DNA of 64,000 nucleotides, from assembly GCA_902482035.1 (NCBI GenBank), contig CABSYW010000006.1, forward strand, positions 5,230-69,229, read 5' to 3'. The translations under genes were made by a program, and so were the position numbers. The notes under the pieces were generated by a model, which saw nothing but the letters and a program-made list of their open reading frames with translations, was not told the origin of the DNA and did no database searches. Below are positions 1-7,279 of this stretch, piece after piece. The stretch is from an uncultured Collinsella sp. (GTDB lineage: Bacteria > Actinomycetota > Coriobacteriia > Coriobacteriales > Coriobacteriaceae). Within the stretch, counting starts at the first letter, position 1, and every line of letters begins with the position of its first letter.

Positions 1-83
1 TTAGCAGATGCGGCAGACTTGCGCGCAACCCCGGTAACTTCGTGGGATTGCGTGCGCTTGTTCGTGGCGCTACGGGTACTCAC
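1..83 (-). CDS. Partial CDS, N-terminus of an unknown protein downstream of purC
   Basis: A GTG at 83-81 starts an open frame that runs off the window edge after 27 codons (V-S-T-R-S-A-T-N-K-R-T...), rich in Ser, Thr, Ala and Lys. The ribosome-binding site AAGGAG lies inside the last codons of purC, nine bases before this GTG, and the start follows the purC stop (TAA) directly, so the two genes are probably translationally coupled. Too little is present to name a family. The tta at positions 1-3 is not in this frame. Confidence 0.5.
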   Translation of the reverse strand, partial: MSTRSATNKRTQSHEVTGVARKSAASA

Positions 84-971
84 TTATGCGTTCTCCTTCA
101 TGCTTGTGAACTGGGAGCCCGTGATGATCTGGAAGGCCTCGCGATAGCGCTCGGACGTGCCATCGATGACCTCGGCGGGCAGGTGCGGGGTCTCCCCCGT
201 CATATCCCAGTTGGCCTTGAGCCAATTGCGGACGAATTGCTTGTCGTAGCTAGGCTGGATCTTGCCCTCCTCGTAGCTGGCAGCAGGCCAGAAACGGCTG
301 GAGTCGGGCGTGAGACACTCGTCGATCAGCGTGACCTTGCCATCGATGACACCAAACTCGAACTTGGTGTCGGCAATGATGATGCCACGGGTCGCGGCGT
401 ACTCGGCGGCAGCCTTGTAGATCTTGAGGGAAAGGTCGCGAATCTGCGTGGCGATGTCCTCGCCCACGATCTCGCAGCAACGCTCGAACGAGATGTTCTC
501 GTCGTGGTCACCGATCTCGGCCTTCGTGGACGGCGTGAACAGCGGCTCAGGAAGCTTGGAAGCCTCGGTCAGGCCCTCAGGCAGCTGGATGCCGCAGACG
601 GTGCCGTTCTCGTCGTAGGTCTTCTTGCCCGAACCGGTCAGATAGCCGCGGACGATGCACTCGATAGGAATCGTCTGGGCCTTCTTAACCAGCATGGCGC
701 GGCCAGCGAGGTAGTCACGATACTCAGCAAACTCCTCGGGGAAATCCGCCGGGTCGATGGAAACGAGATGGTTGGGGACGATGTCGGCAAACTTATCGAA
801 CCAGAATGCCGAGATGCGATTGAGTACCTCTCCCTTAAACGGAATCTCGTCGGGAAGAATGAAGTCGAACGCAGAAATGCGGTCGGTGGCGACCATCAGC
901 AGGTTTTCACCGGCATCGTAAATATCACGAACCTTGCCACGGGAATCCGGACGACGCTCCATCGTTGTCAC
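84..971 (-). CDS. purC: Phosphoribosylaminoimidazole-succinocarboxamide synthase (SAICAR synthetase)
   Basis: Joins CAIR and aspartate with ATP in the eighth step of de novo IMP synthesis; cytosolic. The sequence has the family's N-terminal GKVRDIYD motif, the DRISAFDFILPD segment, the IECIVRGYLTGSG motif and the DTKFEFG metal/nucleotide segment, over about 295 residues, the length of the longer bacterial/yeast-like form. The frame is open to a GTG at 980, but that codon sits directly against the AAGGAG; the GTG at 971 has proper spacing of eight bases and is chosen here, while the ATG at 962 is too far away. It lies downstream of the histidine kinase gene on the same strand, separated by a small hairpin, so it may have its own promoter. 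Other purine genes in the window (purB, purA, purD) are scattered rather than in an operon. Confidence 0.95.
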   Translation of the reverse strand: MTTMERRPDSRGKVRDIYDAGENLLMVATDRISAFDFILPDEIPFKGEVLNRISAFWFDKFADIVPNHLVSIDPADFPEEFAEYRDYLAGRAMLVKKAQTIPIECIVRGYLTGSGKKTYDENGTVCGIQLPEGLTEASKLPEPLFTPSTKAEIGDHDENISFERCCEIVGEDIATQIRDLSLKIYKAAAEYAATRGIIIADTKFEFGVIDGKVTLIDECLTPDSSRFWPAASYEEGKIQPSYDKQFVRNWLKANWDMTGETPHLPAEVIDGTSERYREAFQIITGSQFTSMKENA

Positions 972-1002
972 GTGAGTCACTCCTTACCTAAATACGACAG
1001 AA

Positions 1003-1022
1003 ATGCGGGTTCTTTCCCGCAT
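1003..1022 (-). terminator. Short hairpin between the histidine kinase gene and purC
   Basis: ATGCGGG and CCCGCAT pair around a six-base loop. Only a two-T tail follows on the minus strand, so termination would be weak; it may be a partial terminator after the kinase gene. Confidence 0.35.
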
Positions 1023-1080
1023 GTTTTCGCAAACTCGGAGCGGCAGGGACGCGGCCCCTCCTTCACCGAATAGCGAAAAG

Positions 1081-2646
1081 CTAGTGCTCCATTGTAGTAG
1101 ATGCCGCGTCTGCCGTGTGCTCGCGGGGCAGATGAATTGTAAAAGTCGTACCCTTTCCAAGCTCCGACTCCACGGATATGTAGCCATGGTGACGCTCGAC
1201 GATCTGCTTGGTCACGGCGAGGCCAACGCCCAGGCCGCCAGCTTCGCGGGCGCGGCTGGCATCGGCGCGCCAAAACCGCCCGAAGATGCGCGACAGATCG
1301 TCCTTGGCAATACCGATGCCGGTATCAGAAACGGCAATGCTGACGTGCTTGCGGTCACTGAGCACCGACACCACGACCCAACCGCCCTCGGGGGTGTAGC
1401 GCATGGCGTTGCTCATGAGGTTGATAACACATTGCGTGATCATGTCGGGATCGGCCTCGACGACATCGTCGTGACCCTGGGTCTCGTCCGCAAAACGCAG
1501 GCGCAGATCGCGGTCGACAAACAGGCGCTCCTGGGCATTGACGATGGAACGCACGAAAGGAACCATGTCCACCGGCTCAAGGTTGAGCGGAGCCGTGCTG
1601 TTTTCCATGCGCGACAGGTCGAGCATCTGCTGCACCAGACGAGCCAGGCGGCGCGTCTCGGAAGCAACGGTCTCCAAATGCTCATCGTCGGTGGGATACA
1701 CGCCATCCTGCATGGCCTCGACCGTTGCGAGCATGGCCATAAGCGGCGTGCGAAGCTCGTGTGCAACGTCTGAGGTCAGGCGCTTCTCGTGTTTCATATC
1801 CTTCTCGAGAGAAGTGGCCATCTCATCGAAGGTCTCACCCAGCTGATCGATCTCGTCATCACCGCGCAGTCCCGTGCGAGCCGACAGGTCGCCGTCACGG
1901 ATTTGCTTTGCGGTACTGGTGATGCGATGAATCGGCTTGGTGAGCATGCGCGACACGAGCGATCCGATAACGACCGAAATGCAAATTGCAACAACCGCGG
2001 CGCTGGCCATGGCGTTAAAGGTCTTCTCCCTAAACGCAGAGTCCGCCTTGGTGAGCAGAGCGTCGGAGCCGATGGCCCACAGCTTTACCTGTCCGACATG
2101 CTCGCCGGAAGACGTTACAATCTCGACGTTAGCAACGCTATCGGAGTCGGTTGGAGCAGACGAGACCGGACTATGCGATGCCCTCTTGCCGCTCGTGTCG
2201 TCGGTCGTAGCCTGGTTTTCGCGTACATCGGCGGTGGCGCTTGCCGAGGGCCAGGAATCGTCATAAACGATCACGCCCTTTTTATTGACGACCTGCATAC
2301 CCAGATCGTCGGAAACCAAACTCGACGTTGCGACCGTGCGCAGTTCTCCCGCGGTCCAAGAGCCGTTTTCCTCATATGAGGTTGCCAACTTCTCGGCAGC
2401 GGAATTTGCGATTTCGACGATATTGGAGCGTGTGTAATCCGAAAAGACCGTGCCCCACACAACAGAGACAACGCCCACCAGCACCAATACTGTCATGAGC
2501 GATGTCAGAGCAAAAGCAAGTGCCATGCGCGAGGGATAGCTCATCGTTGGCCGTGAATCGGAACGAGGCGTGTTCCAACTAGCCTTGGAACCCGCCTCGC
2601 TCTCCTGCTTGTGCTTTTGTCCGATTTCAAAGCGCGCAGGTGTCAT
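1081..2646 (-). CDS. Membrane sensor histidine kinase with HAMP domain
   Basis: Sensor of a two-component system; autophosphorylates on His and passes the phosphate to the response regulator encoded just upstream. Residues 40-70 form the first membrane segment, about 70-210 the extracellular sensor region (acidic, Ser/Thr rich, no recognised ligand domain), 212-233 the second membrane segment, 235-285 the HAMP linker, and the dimerisation H-box is DVAHELRTPL with His296. The ATPase domain shows the N-box (NLMSNAMRYTPEGG), the G1 box (DTGIGI), the F-box (IFGRFWRAD) and the G2 box (GGLGVGL). The start lies 11 bases after the regulator stop; the cytoplasmic 35-residue tail before the first membrane segment is polar, and a start at the internal Met35 is also possible. 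The stimulus is unknown. BaeS/PhoR-like architecture. Confidence 0.93.
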   Translation of the reverse strand: MTPARFEIGQKHKQESEAGSKASWNTPRSDSRPTMSYPSRMALAFALTSLMTVLVLVGVVSVVWGTVFSDYTRSNIVEIANSAAEKLATSYEENGSWTAGELRTVATSSLVSDDLGMQVVNKKGVIVYDDSWPSASATADVRENQATTDDTSGKRASHSPVSSAPTDSDSVANVEIVTSSGEHVGQVKLWAIGSDALLTKADSAFREKTFNAMASAAVVAICISVVIGSLVSRMLTKPIHRITSTAKQIRDGDLSARTGLRGDDEIDQLGETFDEMATSLEKDMKHEKRLTSDVAHELRTPLMAMLATVEAMQDGVYPTDDEHLETVASETRRLARLVQQMLDLSRMENSTAPLNLEPVDMVPFVRSIVNAQERLFVDRDLRLRFADETQGHDDVVEADPDMITQCVINLMSNAMRYTPEGGWVVVSVLSDRKHVSIAVSDTGIGIAKDDLSRIFGRFWRADASRAREAGGLGVGLAVTKQIVERHHGYISVESELGKGTTFTIHLPREHTADAASTTMEH

Positions 2647-2657
2647 ATGTGATTTCC

Positions 2658-3380
2658 CTATTTCTCGTCCGACTTATCGGTCTTGGCCGGAGCCTCGAAG
2701 CGATAGCCGACACCATGGACGGTGTAGAGCCACTTGGGCTTCTTGGGATCATCGCCCAGCTTGGCGCGAAGATTCTTCACGTGGCTATCGATGGTGCGCT
2801 CATAGCCCTCAAAGTCATACCCGAGCACTTTCTCGACCAGCTCCATGCGGTTATACACACGGCCGGGATGGCGGGCAAGCGTGGTGAGCAGCTTGAACTC
2901 GGAAGCCGTCAGATCGACTTCCTTGCCCTCGACCAAGATCTTGTGGCCCGAGATATCGATGACCAGATCGCCGAAGTCGAGCACCTCGACGGCGGGCTCG
3001 TCGGCCTGATGGGCACGGCGGAACAGAGCGCGAACGCGGGCGACGAGCTCGCGCGGCGAGAACGGCTTAATTAGATAGTCGTCGGCGCCGAGCTCAAGAC
3101 CGATAATACGGTCCTCGATCTCGCCCTTAGCCGTCAGCATGATGATGGGGACATCCGAGGTATCGCGAATGGTGCGGCAAACGCGCTCGCCGGGAATCTT
3201 GGGGAGCATAAGGTCGAGCACGACCAGGTCGAACTGATGCTTCTCGAACTCCTCGATCGCGGACTGGCCGTCGCCGACGCCCACAACCCAGTAGCCTTCG
3301 CGCTCGAGATAGGCAGCGACGGCGTCACGGATTGCCTTCTCATCCTCGACCAGCAGAATCTTTTTTGCATCTGAAGCCAT
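2658..3380 (-). CDS. OmpR/PhoB-family response regulator
   Basis: DNA-binding partner of the adjacent sensor kinase. The receiver domain (about residues 7-120) has the acidic pair (VEDE), the phospho-acceptor Asp56 in VVLDLMLP, the switch Thr in MLTAKG and the Lys in LIKPFSPREL. The C-terminal winged helix (about 140-230) ends with the conserved YTVHGVGYRFE. The frame extends to a TTG at 3401, but the ATG at 3380 has an AGGGGG ribosome-binding site eight bases upstream and is the better start. It is the first gene of a two-gene operon with the kinase. Target genes cannot be deduced from the window. Confidence 0.95.
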   Translation of the reverse strand: MASDAKKILLVEDEKAIRDAVAAYLEREGYWVVGVGDGQSAIEEFEKHQFDLVVLDLMLPKIPGERVCRTIRDTSDVPIIMLTAKGEIEDRIIGLELGADDYLIKPFSPRELVARVRALFRRAHQADEPAVEVLDFGDLVIDISGHKILVEGKEVDLTASEFKLLTTLARHPGRVYNRMELVEKVLGYDFEGYERTIDSHVKNLRAKLGDDPKKPKWLYTVHGVGYRFEAPAKTDKSDEK

Positions 3381-3533
3381 AACACGGCCCCCCTGTCTCA
3401 ATTAGCTAAGAACAAGCCCATTTTAACGCACCTGAGCCCGCCGGATGCCGCTATGACGCGGCAGCTCGGCGGGCGGTACTCACAATTACAACGCGTTTAT
3501 TCCCCTGTTGGCGCCTTTTTAACCCCTCTAAGC

Positions 3534-4745
3534 TTAAAGAGAGAATAGGCGTGCAGTGACCGTCTCTGGTATACCCTGGCTGTTGCGCACCGTGGCGTAC
3601 GTAAGGAATGAGTCCGATTTTCCCGCCGTAGCTGGATAATCGCCATACTCCAAAGCGCGGTCGGGCGACAGCAGCGAGCCATAGGTCTTGGCAGAGGTGT
3701 CGATCAGGAAATGCGACGCCTGTACCTTAACAAGGTATTTATTCTTCTTGCCAGCCGCACATGCGAGCGGCTCGCGTGACAGAAAGAGGTACGGCCCTCC
3801 CTCATTACCGATATACGTGCCCATATTGCCCAGGCTGCCCACGCCGCTATAGGCCGCCTCGATAGAAAACACGAAGGTATCGCCCATATACACGGCCTCG
3901 AAAGGCGAGACTGACGAGGGAAGGACTAGCTGGGCACGCTTGGTGTTGTTGCCGTCGGTCAGATCGATTGCCGTTATGCCGTAGTAGACGCCCTCGTCGT
4001 TGCGGACACGCGGCGAGATGGTCAAAATGCCGTCGCTCGCGCGCGGGGCCGATGCAAAGCGGCCCGTCGATTTCCAAATTGTCTCGGCCTTGGATTCATC
4101 AAGTGAGCGACGATAGCAAAACGAATCACTACTCGTTTTATTGCCGCCTGCCGAAGGCATTTTATACCAGATGACTGATGACCCGAACGCCGTAAACAGG
4201 GGCGGATCATAGTCCTTGCCACCTCGATCGAGCTCAACCACATCGCCAGAGAGCGAAGCGCCCGACAGATTTTGAGCGTAGAGCTTCCACGATGAATTGG
4301 CAAAGTTCATCTCAACCCACGCGAATACGCCGTCGCCGGCACGGACATCGTAGAATGCGTATCCCGTGCCCTCGATAGGATCCTCGATTAATGTGGCAAG
4401 CGAGCCATCACCCAGGTTGAGCACACCGAGTGTGTTGGCGTGCAATGCCGATGCGGGCGCCATCATCGCCGCGGCGTAATCGCCGTCGCAGTAGTACAGC
4501 AGCGTACCCAGAGGCAGCGTCCACGACGCCGCCGGCTCAAGATCGATGTCGACAGCCTCATACTCATCCGTAATCGAGATGATTTTGGAATCGTCCTTGA
4601 TAACCTGCGGCTCGCCGGCGGCATCATCGCTGGTACCCGTTTTTTTCGAGCATCCGGCAAGCACCGTGGCAGCGCCCGCGGCAGCCCCACCGAGTACAAA
4701 GCCGCGACGCGATATTCCGTTCTTGATGTGATCGGCGATACCCAT
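3534..4745 (-). CDS. Tat-exported lipoprotein of unknown function
   Basis: The N-terminus carries a twin-arginine motif (ISRRGFVLGG), an Ala/Gly-rich hydrophobic stretch and a lipobox (LAGC, Cys about residue 32), so the protein is probably folded before export and anchored to the outer face of the membrane. The remaining 370 residues are predicted soluble, with repeated strands and turns of the kind seen in beta-propellers (DGSLATLIE, RASDGILTISPRVRNDEG), but no family is recognised with confidence. Its ATG overlaps by one base the stop codon of the TSCPD gene upstream (TAATG), implying translational coupling. There is no clear terminator right after the stop. Confidence 0.75.
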   Translation of the reverse strand: MGIADHIKNGISRRGFVLGGAAAGAATVLAGCSKKTGTSDDAAGEPQVIKDDSKIISITDEYEAVDIDLEPAASWTLPLGTLLYYCDGDYAAAMMAPASALHANTLGVLNLGDGSLATLIEDPIEGTGYAFYDVRAGDGVFAWVEMNFANSSWKLYAQNLSGASLSGDVVELDRGGKDYDPPLFTAFGSSVIWYKMPSAGGNKTSSDSFCYRRSLDESKAETIWKSTGRFASAPRASDGILTISPRVRNDEGVYYGITAIDLTDGNNTKRAQLVLPSSVSPFEAVYMGDTFVFSIEAAYSGVGSLGNMGTYIGNEGGPYLFLSREPLACAAGKKNKYLVKVQASHFLIDTSAKTYGSLLSPDRALEYGDYPATAGKSDSFLTYATVRNSQGIPETVTARLFSL

Positions 4746-5008
4746 TAGGCGATCTCGGCGCGAGCGGCCTCGATGGCGCGCGTAAGCTGGTCGGCGCAGG
4801 AAGTCTTTTTCATACCGCAGGTATTACCGGCGAGAACCTCGATTACGCGATCGGCAGGAGCGCCCTCGACCAGCTTGGAGATTGCCTTGAGATTGCCGTC
4901 GCAGCCACCGGTAAACTCAACGCCTATCACCTTGTTGCCGTCATCGGAAAGGTCAAGGTGAATATTGCGAGCACACACGCCCTGAGGCTTGTAATCAAAC
5001 GAAATCAT
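4745..5008 (-). CDS. Small TSCPD-domain protein (TIGR03905 type)
   Basis: An 87-residue protein that resembles the free-standing TSCPD domain family, also found at the C-terminus of class II ribonucleotide reductases. Visible hallmarks are GVEFTGGCDGNLKAI, the GNTCGMKKTSC motif with its cysteines and the short helical tail. The cysteines could bind metal or nucleic acid; the function of stand-alone members is not established. An AGAGGGG ribosome-binding site precedes the ATG. It forms a coupled pair with the Tat lipoprotein gene (one-base overlap). Confidence 0.85.
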   Translation of the reverse strand: MISFDYKPQGVCARNIHLDLSDDGNKVIGVEFTGGCDGNLKAISKLVEGAPADRVIEVLAGNTCGMKKTSCADQLTRAIEAARAEIA

Positions 5009-5072
5009 GCGATCCCCTCTCAGAATGTTATTCGAGACGACTATTATCCCCGTCTTTCCCTAAATGCAACGA

Positions 5073-5110
5073 GGCGCTTTGCCGGCAACACACATTACCA
5101 GCAAAGCGCC
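5073..5110. terminator. Hairpin downstream of purB
   Basis: GGCGCTTTGC (5073-5082) and GCAAAGCGCC (5101-5110) are perfect complements around an 18-base loop. It lies 27 bases beyond the purB stop; the tail is only weakly T-rich. Confidence 0.55.
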
Positions 5111-5136
5111 CTAAAAAGCTAACGTTATGCCCGAAC

Positions 5137-6483
5137 CTACTCGAAGCTCAGCCGCTCCAGACGATCAAAGACCGTGTCGATACGGGTGAGGAAGTCCCAT
5201 GGATCAAAGATCTCGTCGAGCTTCTCCTGGCTGACGGTGCAGCGCGGGTCGGCCTCGAGACGCTCCTTAAAGGTGGGGCCGGAGACACAATCCTGTACCT
5301 CGTGCCAGGTTGCCATGGCGTTCTCCTGCACAATGGCGTACGCGTCCTCGCGGGTGATGCCCGTATCGACGAGGGCGAGCAGCACCTTGGAGGAGAAGAT
5401 GAGGCCGCGGGTCTTATTGAGGTTGGCCATCATGCGGGCAGGGTACAGCTGCAGGCCGTCGATAACGCGGATGAGGCACTGGAACATGTGGTCGAGTGCG
5501 ATGAAGCTATCGGCCTGGGCGACACGCTCGGCAGAGGAGTGCGAAATGTCACGCTCGTGCCACAGGGCGACGTTATCGAAGGCGACCTGGGCGTTGGACT
5601 TCACGACGCGCGACAGACCGCAGACCTTCTCCATGGTGATGGGATTGCGCTTGTGCGGCATGGCGGAGCTGCCCTTTTGGCCCTTACGGAACGGCTCCTC
5701 GGCCTCGAGCGTATCAGTCTTCTGCAGATTGCGAACCTCGGTCGCGATGCGCTCGCAGGTGGCTGCGGTGGTGGCGAGAACGCCGGCAAGGTAGGCATGG
5801 TGATCGCGGCTGATAACCTGCGTGGACAGCGGGTCGTGAACCAGGCCCAGGTGCTCGCAGACGTACTCCTCGACAAACGGCTCGATGGAGCTGTACGTGC
5901 CGACAGCGCCCGAGATGGCACCAAAGGCAACGTTCTTGCGGGCATCCTCAAGACGGTCCAGATCGCGCTTGAGCTCCCAGGCCCAAGAGCCAAACTTCAT
6001 GCCAAAGGTCATCGGCTCGGCATGGATGCCATGAGTACGGCCGGCGCAGAGCGTGTTGCGCTCCTCGAAGGCACGACGCTTGCAGATCTCGCCGAGTTTC
6101 TTGACGTCCTCGATGATCAGGTCGCAGGCCTGGGTGAGCTGGTAGCACAGGGCCGTGTCGCCCAGATCGGAGCTGGTCATGCCATAGTGAACCCAGCGGC
6201 TGGGCTTGGGGTCGCCCTCGGGAACATCGGCATCGATGTACTCCTTCATGTTGGTCAGGAAGGCAATGACGTCGTGGCGCGTGACTTCCTCGATCTCATC
6301 GACCTTCGCCTTCTCAAAGTTGGCATGGTCGCGGATCCACTGGGCCTCGTCTTTGGAAATACCGATCTTGCCGAGCTCCGCCTGGGCCTCGCAGGCCAGA
6401 ACCTCGATTTCCTGCCAAATGGCGTACTTGTTCTCGAGGGAGAAAATGTGTCCCATCTCCGGGCGGGTATAGCGATCGATCAT
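5137..6483 (-). CDS. purB: Adenylosuccinate lyase
   Basis: Removes fumarate from SAICAR and from adenylosuccinate, so it acts twice in purine synthesis, the first time on the product of PurC and the second on that of PurA, both in this window. A fumarase/aspartase-superfamily enzyme of 448 residues. Motifs visible are RYTRPEMG at the N-terminus, MTSSDLGDTA, CAGRTHGIHAEP (catalytic His region), and the family signature GSSAMPHKRNP holding the flexible catalytic loop Ser. The frame is open to 6549, but the ATG at 6483 follows AAGGAG with good spacing and begins the conserved MIDRYTRPEM, so it is chosen. Confidence 0.97.
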   Translation of the reverse strand: MIDRYTRPEMGHIFSLENKYAIWQEIEVLACEAQAELGKIGISKDEAQWIRDHANFEKAKVDEIEEVTRHDVIAFLTNMKEYIDADVPEGDPKPSRWVHYGMTSSDLGDTALCYQLTQACDLIIEDVKKLGEICKRRAFEERNTLCAGRTHGIHAEPMTFGMKFGSWAWELKRDLDRLEDARKNVAFGAISGAVGTYSSIEPFVEEYVCEHLGLVHDPLSTQVISRDHHAYLAGVLATTAATCERIATEVRNLQKTDTLEAEEPFRKGQKGSSAMPHKRNPITMEKVCGLSRVVKSNAQVAFDNVALWHERDISHSSAERVAQADSFIALDHMFQCLIRVIDGLQLYPARMMANLNKTRGLIFSSKVLLALVDTGITREDAYAIVQENAMATWHEVQDCVSGPTFKERLEADPRCTVSQEKLDEIFDPWDFLTRIDTVFDRLERLSFE

Positions 6484-6585
6484 AGCGGCTCCTTTTTGGT
6501 TATTGGCGCGTTGGTCGTAACCCAACCATTGTACCGTGCGCGGGTGCAAGTATGGGCAGCAGGCATTAACCTAACATTTTGGAAT

Positions 6586-6716
6586 TGGAGCGGGCAACGG
6601 GACGTCCGCGTATTTGCTTCGCAAATACGCACCGGCTTCAGTGGCATACCGAGATCCGGGGAAGTGTGGGAGCAAAGCGGGCTGAATCTACCATTGCCGA
6701 AATCTTCCTTGCTCCA
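6586..6716. repeat. tRNA-tail hairpin element, copy A (left part only)
   Basis: The first 56 bases match copy B (6717) with one difference. They begin with 18 bases identical to the reverse complement of the 3' end of tRNA-Gly(CCC), CCA included, continue with GTCC, then a perfect hairpin GCGTATTTGC-TTC-GCAAATACGC and the sequence ACCGG. After about 6641 the similarity to copy B stops and the rest is unique sequence. No gene is seen in the 424 bases between purB and the tRNA. Confidence 0.75.
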
Positions 6717-6857
6717 TGGAGCGGGCAACGGGACGTCTGCGTATTTGCTTCGCAAATACGCACCGGCTTCAGGCGCCTGTCGGCGCCTTCGCCTGCTCGC
6801 TACAAACGCTTCGCGTTTGCTTTACGCTCGCACCCTGTCGGGTTCGAGTCCCGGCAC
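6717..6857. repeat. tRNA-tail hairpin element, copy B (complete)
   Basis: Left end: 18 bases identical to the inverted 3' end of the neighbouring tRNA-Gly. Then GTCT, a perfect 10-bp hairpin with a TTC loop (6739-6761), ACCGG, two smaller hairpins (GGCGCC pairs; CAAACGC-TTC-GCGTTTG at 6803-6819), CTTTACGCTCGCACCCTG and a right end CGGGTTCGAGTCCCG that mimics a tRNA T-arm on the plus strand. The order of parts and several linker words match copy C near tRNA-Ser at 44270-44408, although the stem sequences differ. Confidence 0.75.
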
Positions 6858-6864
6858 TTTATTG

Positions 6865-6898
6865 AAAAAAGCACGGCACCGGAACGGTGTCGTGCTTT
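6865..6898 (-). terminator. Intrinsic terminator of tRNA-Gly
   Basis: A 14-bp stem (AAAGCACGGCACCG with one G-U pair) with a three-base loop, followed on the minus strand by six Ts, ten bases after the tRNA 3' end. Confidence 0.85.
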
Positions 6899-6907
6899 TA
6901 CTTTTTC

Positions 6908-6982
6908 TGGAGCGGGCAACGGGACTCGAACCCGCGAGTGTCAGCTTGGGAAGCTGATGCCTTACCACTTGGCGATGCCCGC
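6908..6982 (-). tRNA. tRNA-Gly (anticodon CCC)
   Basis: The minus strand folds as a complete cloverleaf: acceptor GCGGGCA/TGCCCGC, anticodon loop TTCCCAA within the stem CAGC/GCTG, T-arm GCGGGTTCGAGTCCCGT, and an encoded CCA. Its 3' 18 bases recur twice upstream in elements A and B. Confidence 0.95.
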
Positions 6983-6995
6983 ATATCTGGAGGAT

Positions 6996-7025
6996 AGTAT
7001 AACGCGGTTGTCTTGTTCGATACAA
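6996..7025 (-). promoter_or_regulatory. Promoter of tRNA-Gly
   Basis: On the minus strand TTGTAT and TATACT are separated by 18 bases, with the -10 element 13 bases before the tRNA 5' end. Confidence 0.6.
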
Positions 7026-7279
7026 GAGTGGCGATGCTTGTTTTAGCTGTGGAGATTCGTTTGAAAATCGCGTCAATTGTGGAGATGAGGACCTTTGACT
7101 TCCTGTTCTCCCTATCTTCTACCTGCACTTTTGCTTGATTGTTGTATTTGAGCTCAATTTGTCAGGAATTGGGCAAGCTTTTGGTCAGGCTCCGGTACTT
7201 ACCCGCATGAACCTCGGGGGTAGCCTCATCCTACGCGTCGCAGCCTCCCCGTGCGACGCACGAGGGATAAGGAGCAGCC
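7026..7279. other. Upstream region of the adhesin gene
   Basis: No gene or clear RNA motif is seen here. The stretch is AT-richer than its surroundings up to about 7190 and then GC-rich, with short complementary runs (CGGGG/CCCCG at about 7216-7252) just before the adhesin ribosome-binding site. It presumably holds the adhesin promoter and leader. Confidence 0.3.

Noticed and set aside
6586..6982. Attachment site of an integrated phage or island at tRNA-Gly
   Set aside because: Repeats of a tRNA 3' end usually mark such sites, but no integrase or foreign genes are present, the repeats are only 131 and 191 bases apart, and the same hairpin architecture recurs at tRNA-Ser. It is reported as a repeat element instead, though a remnant cannot be fully excluded.
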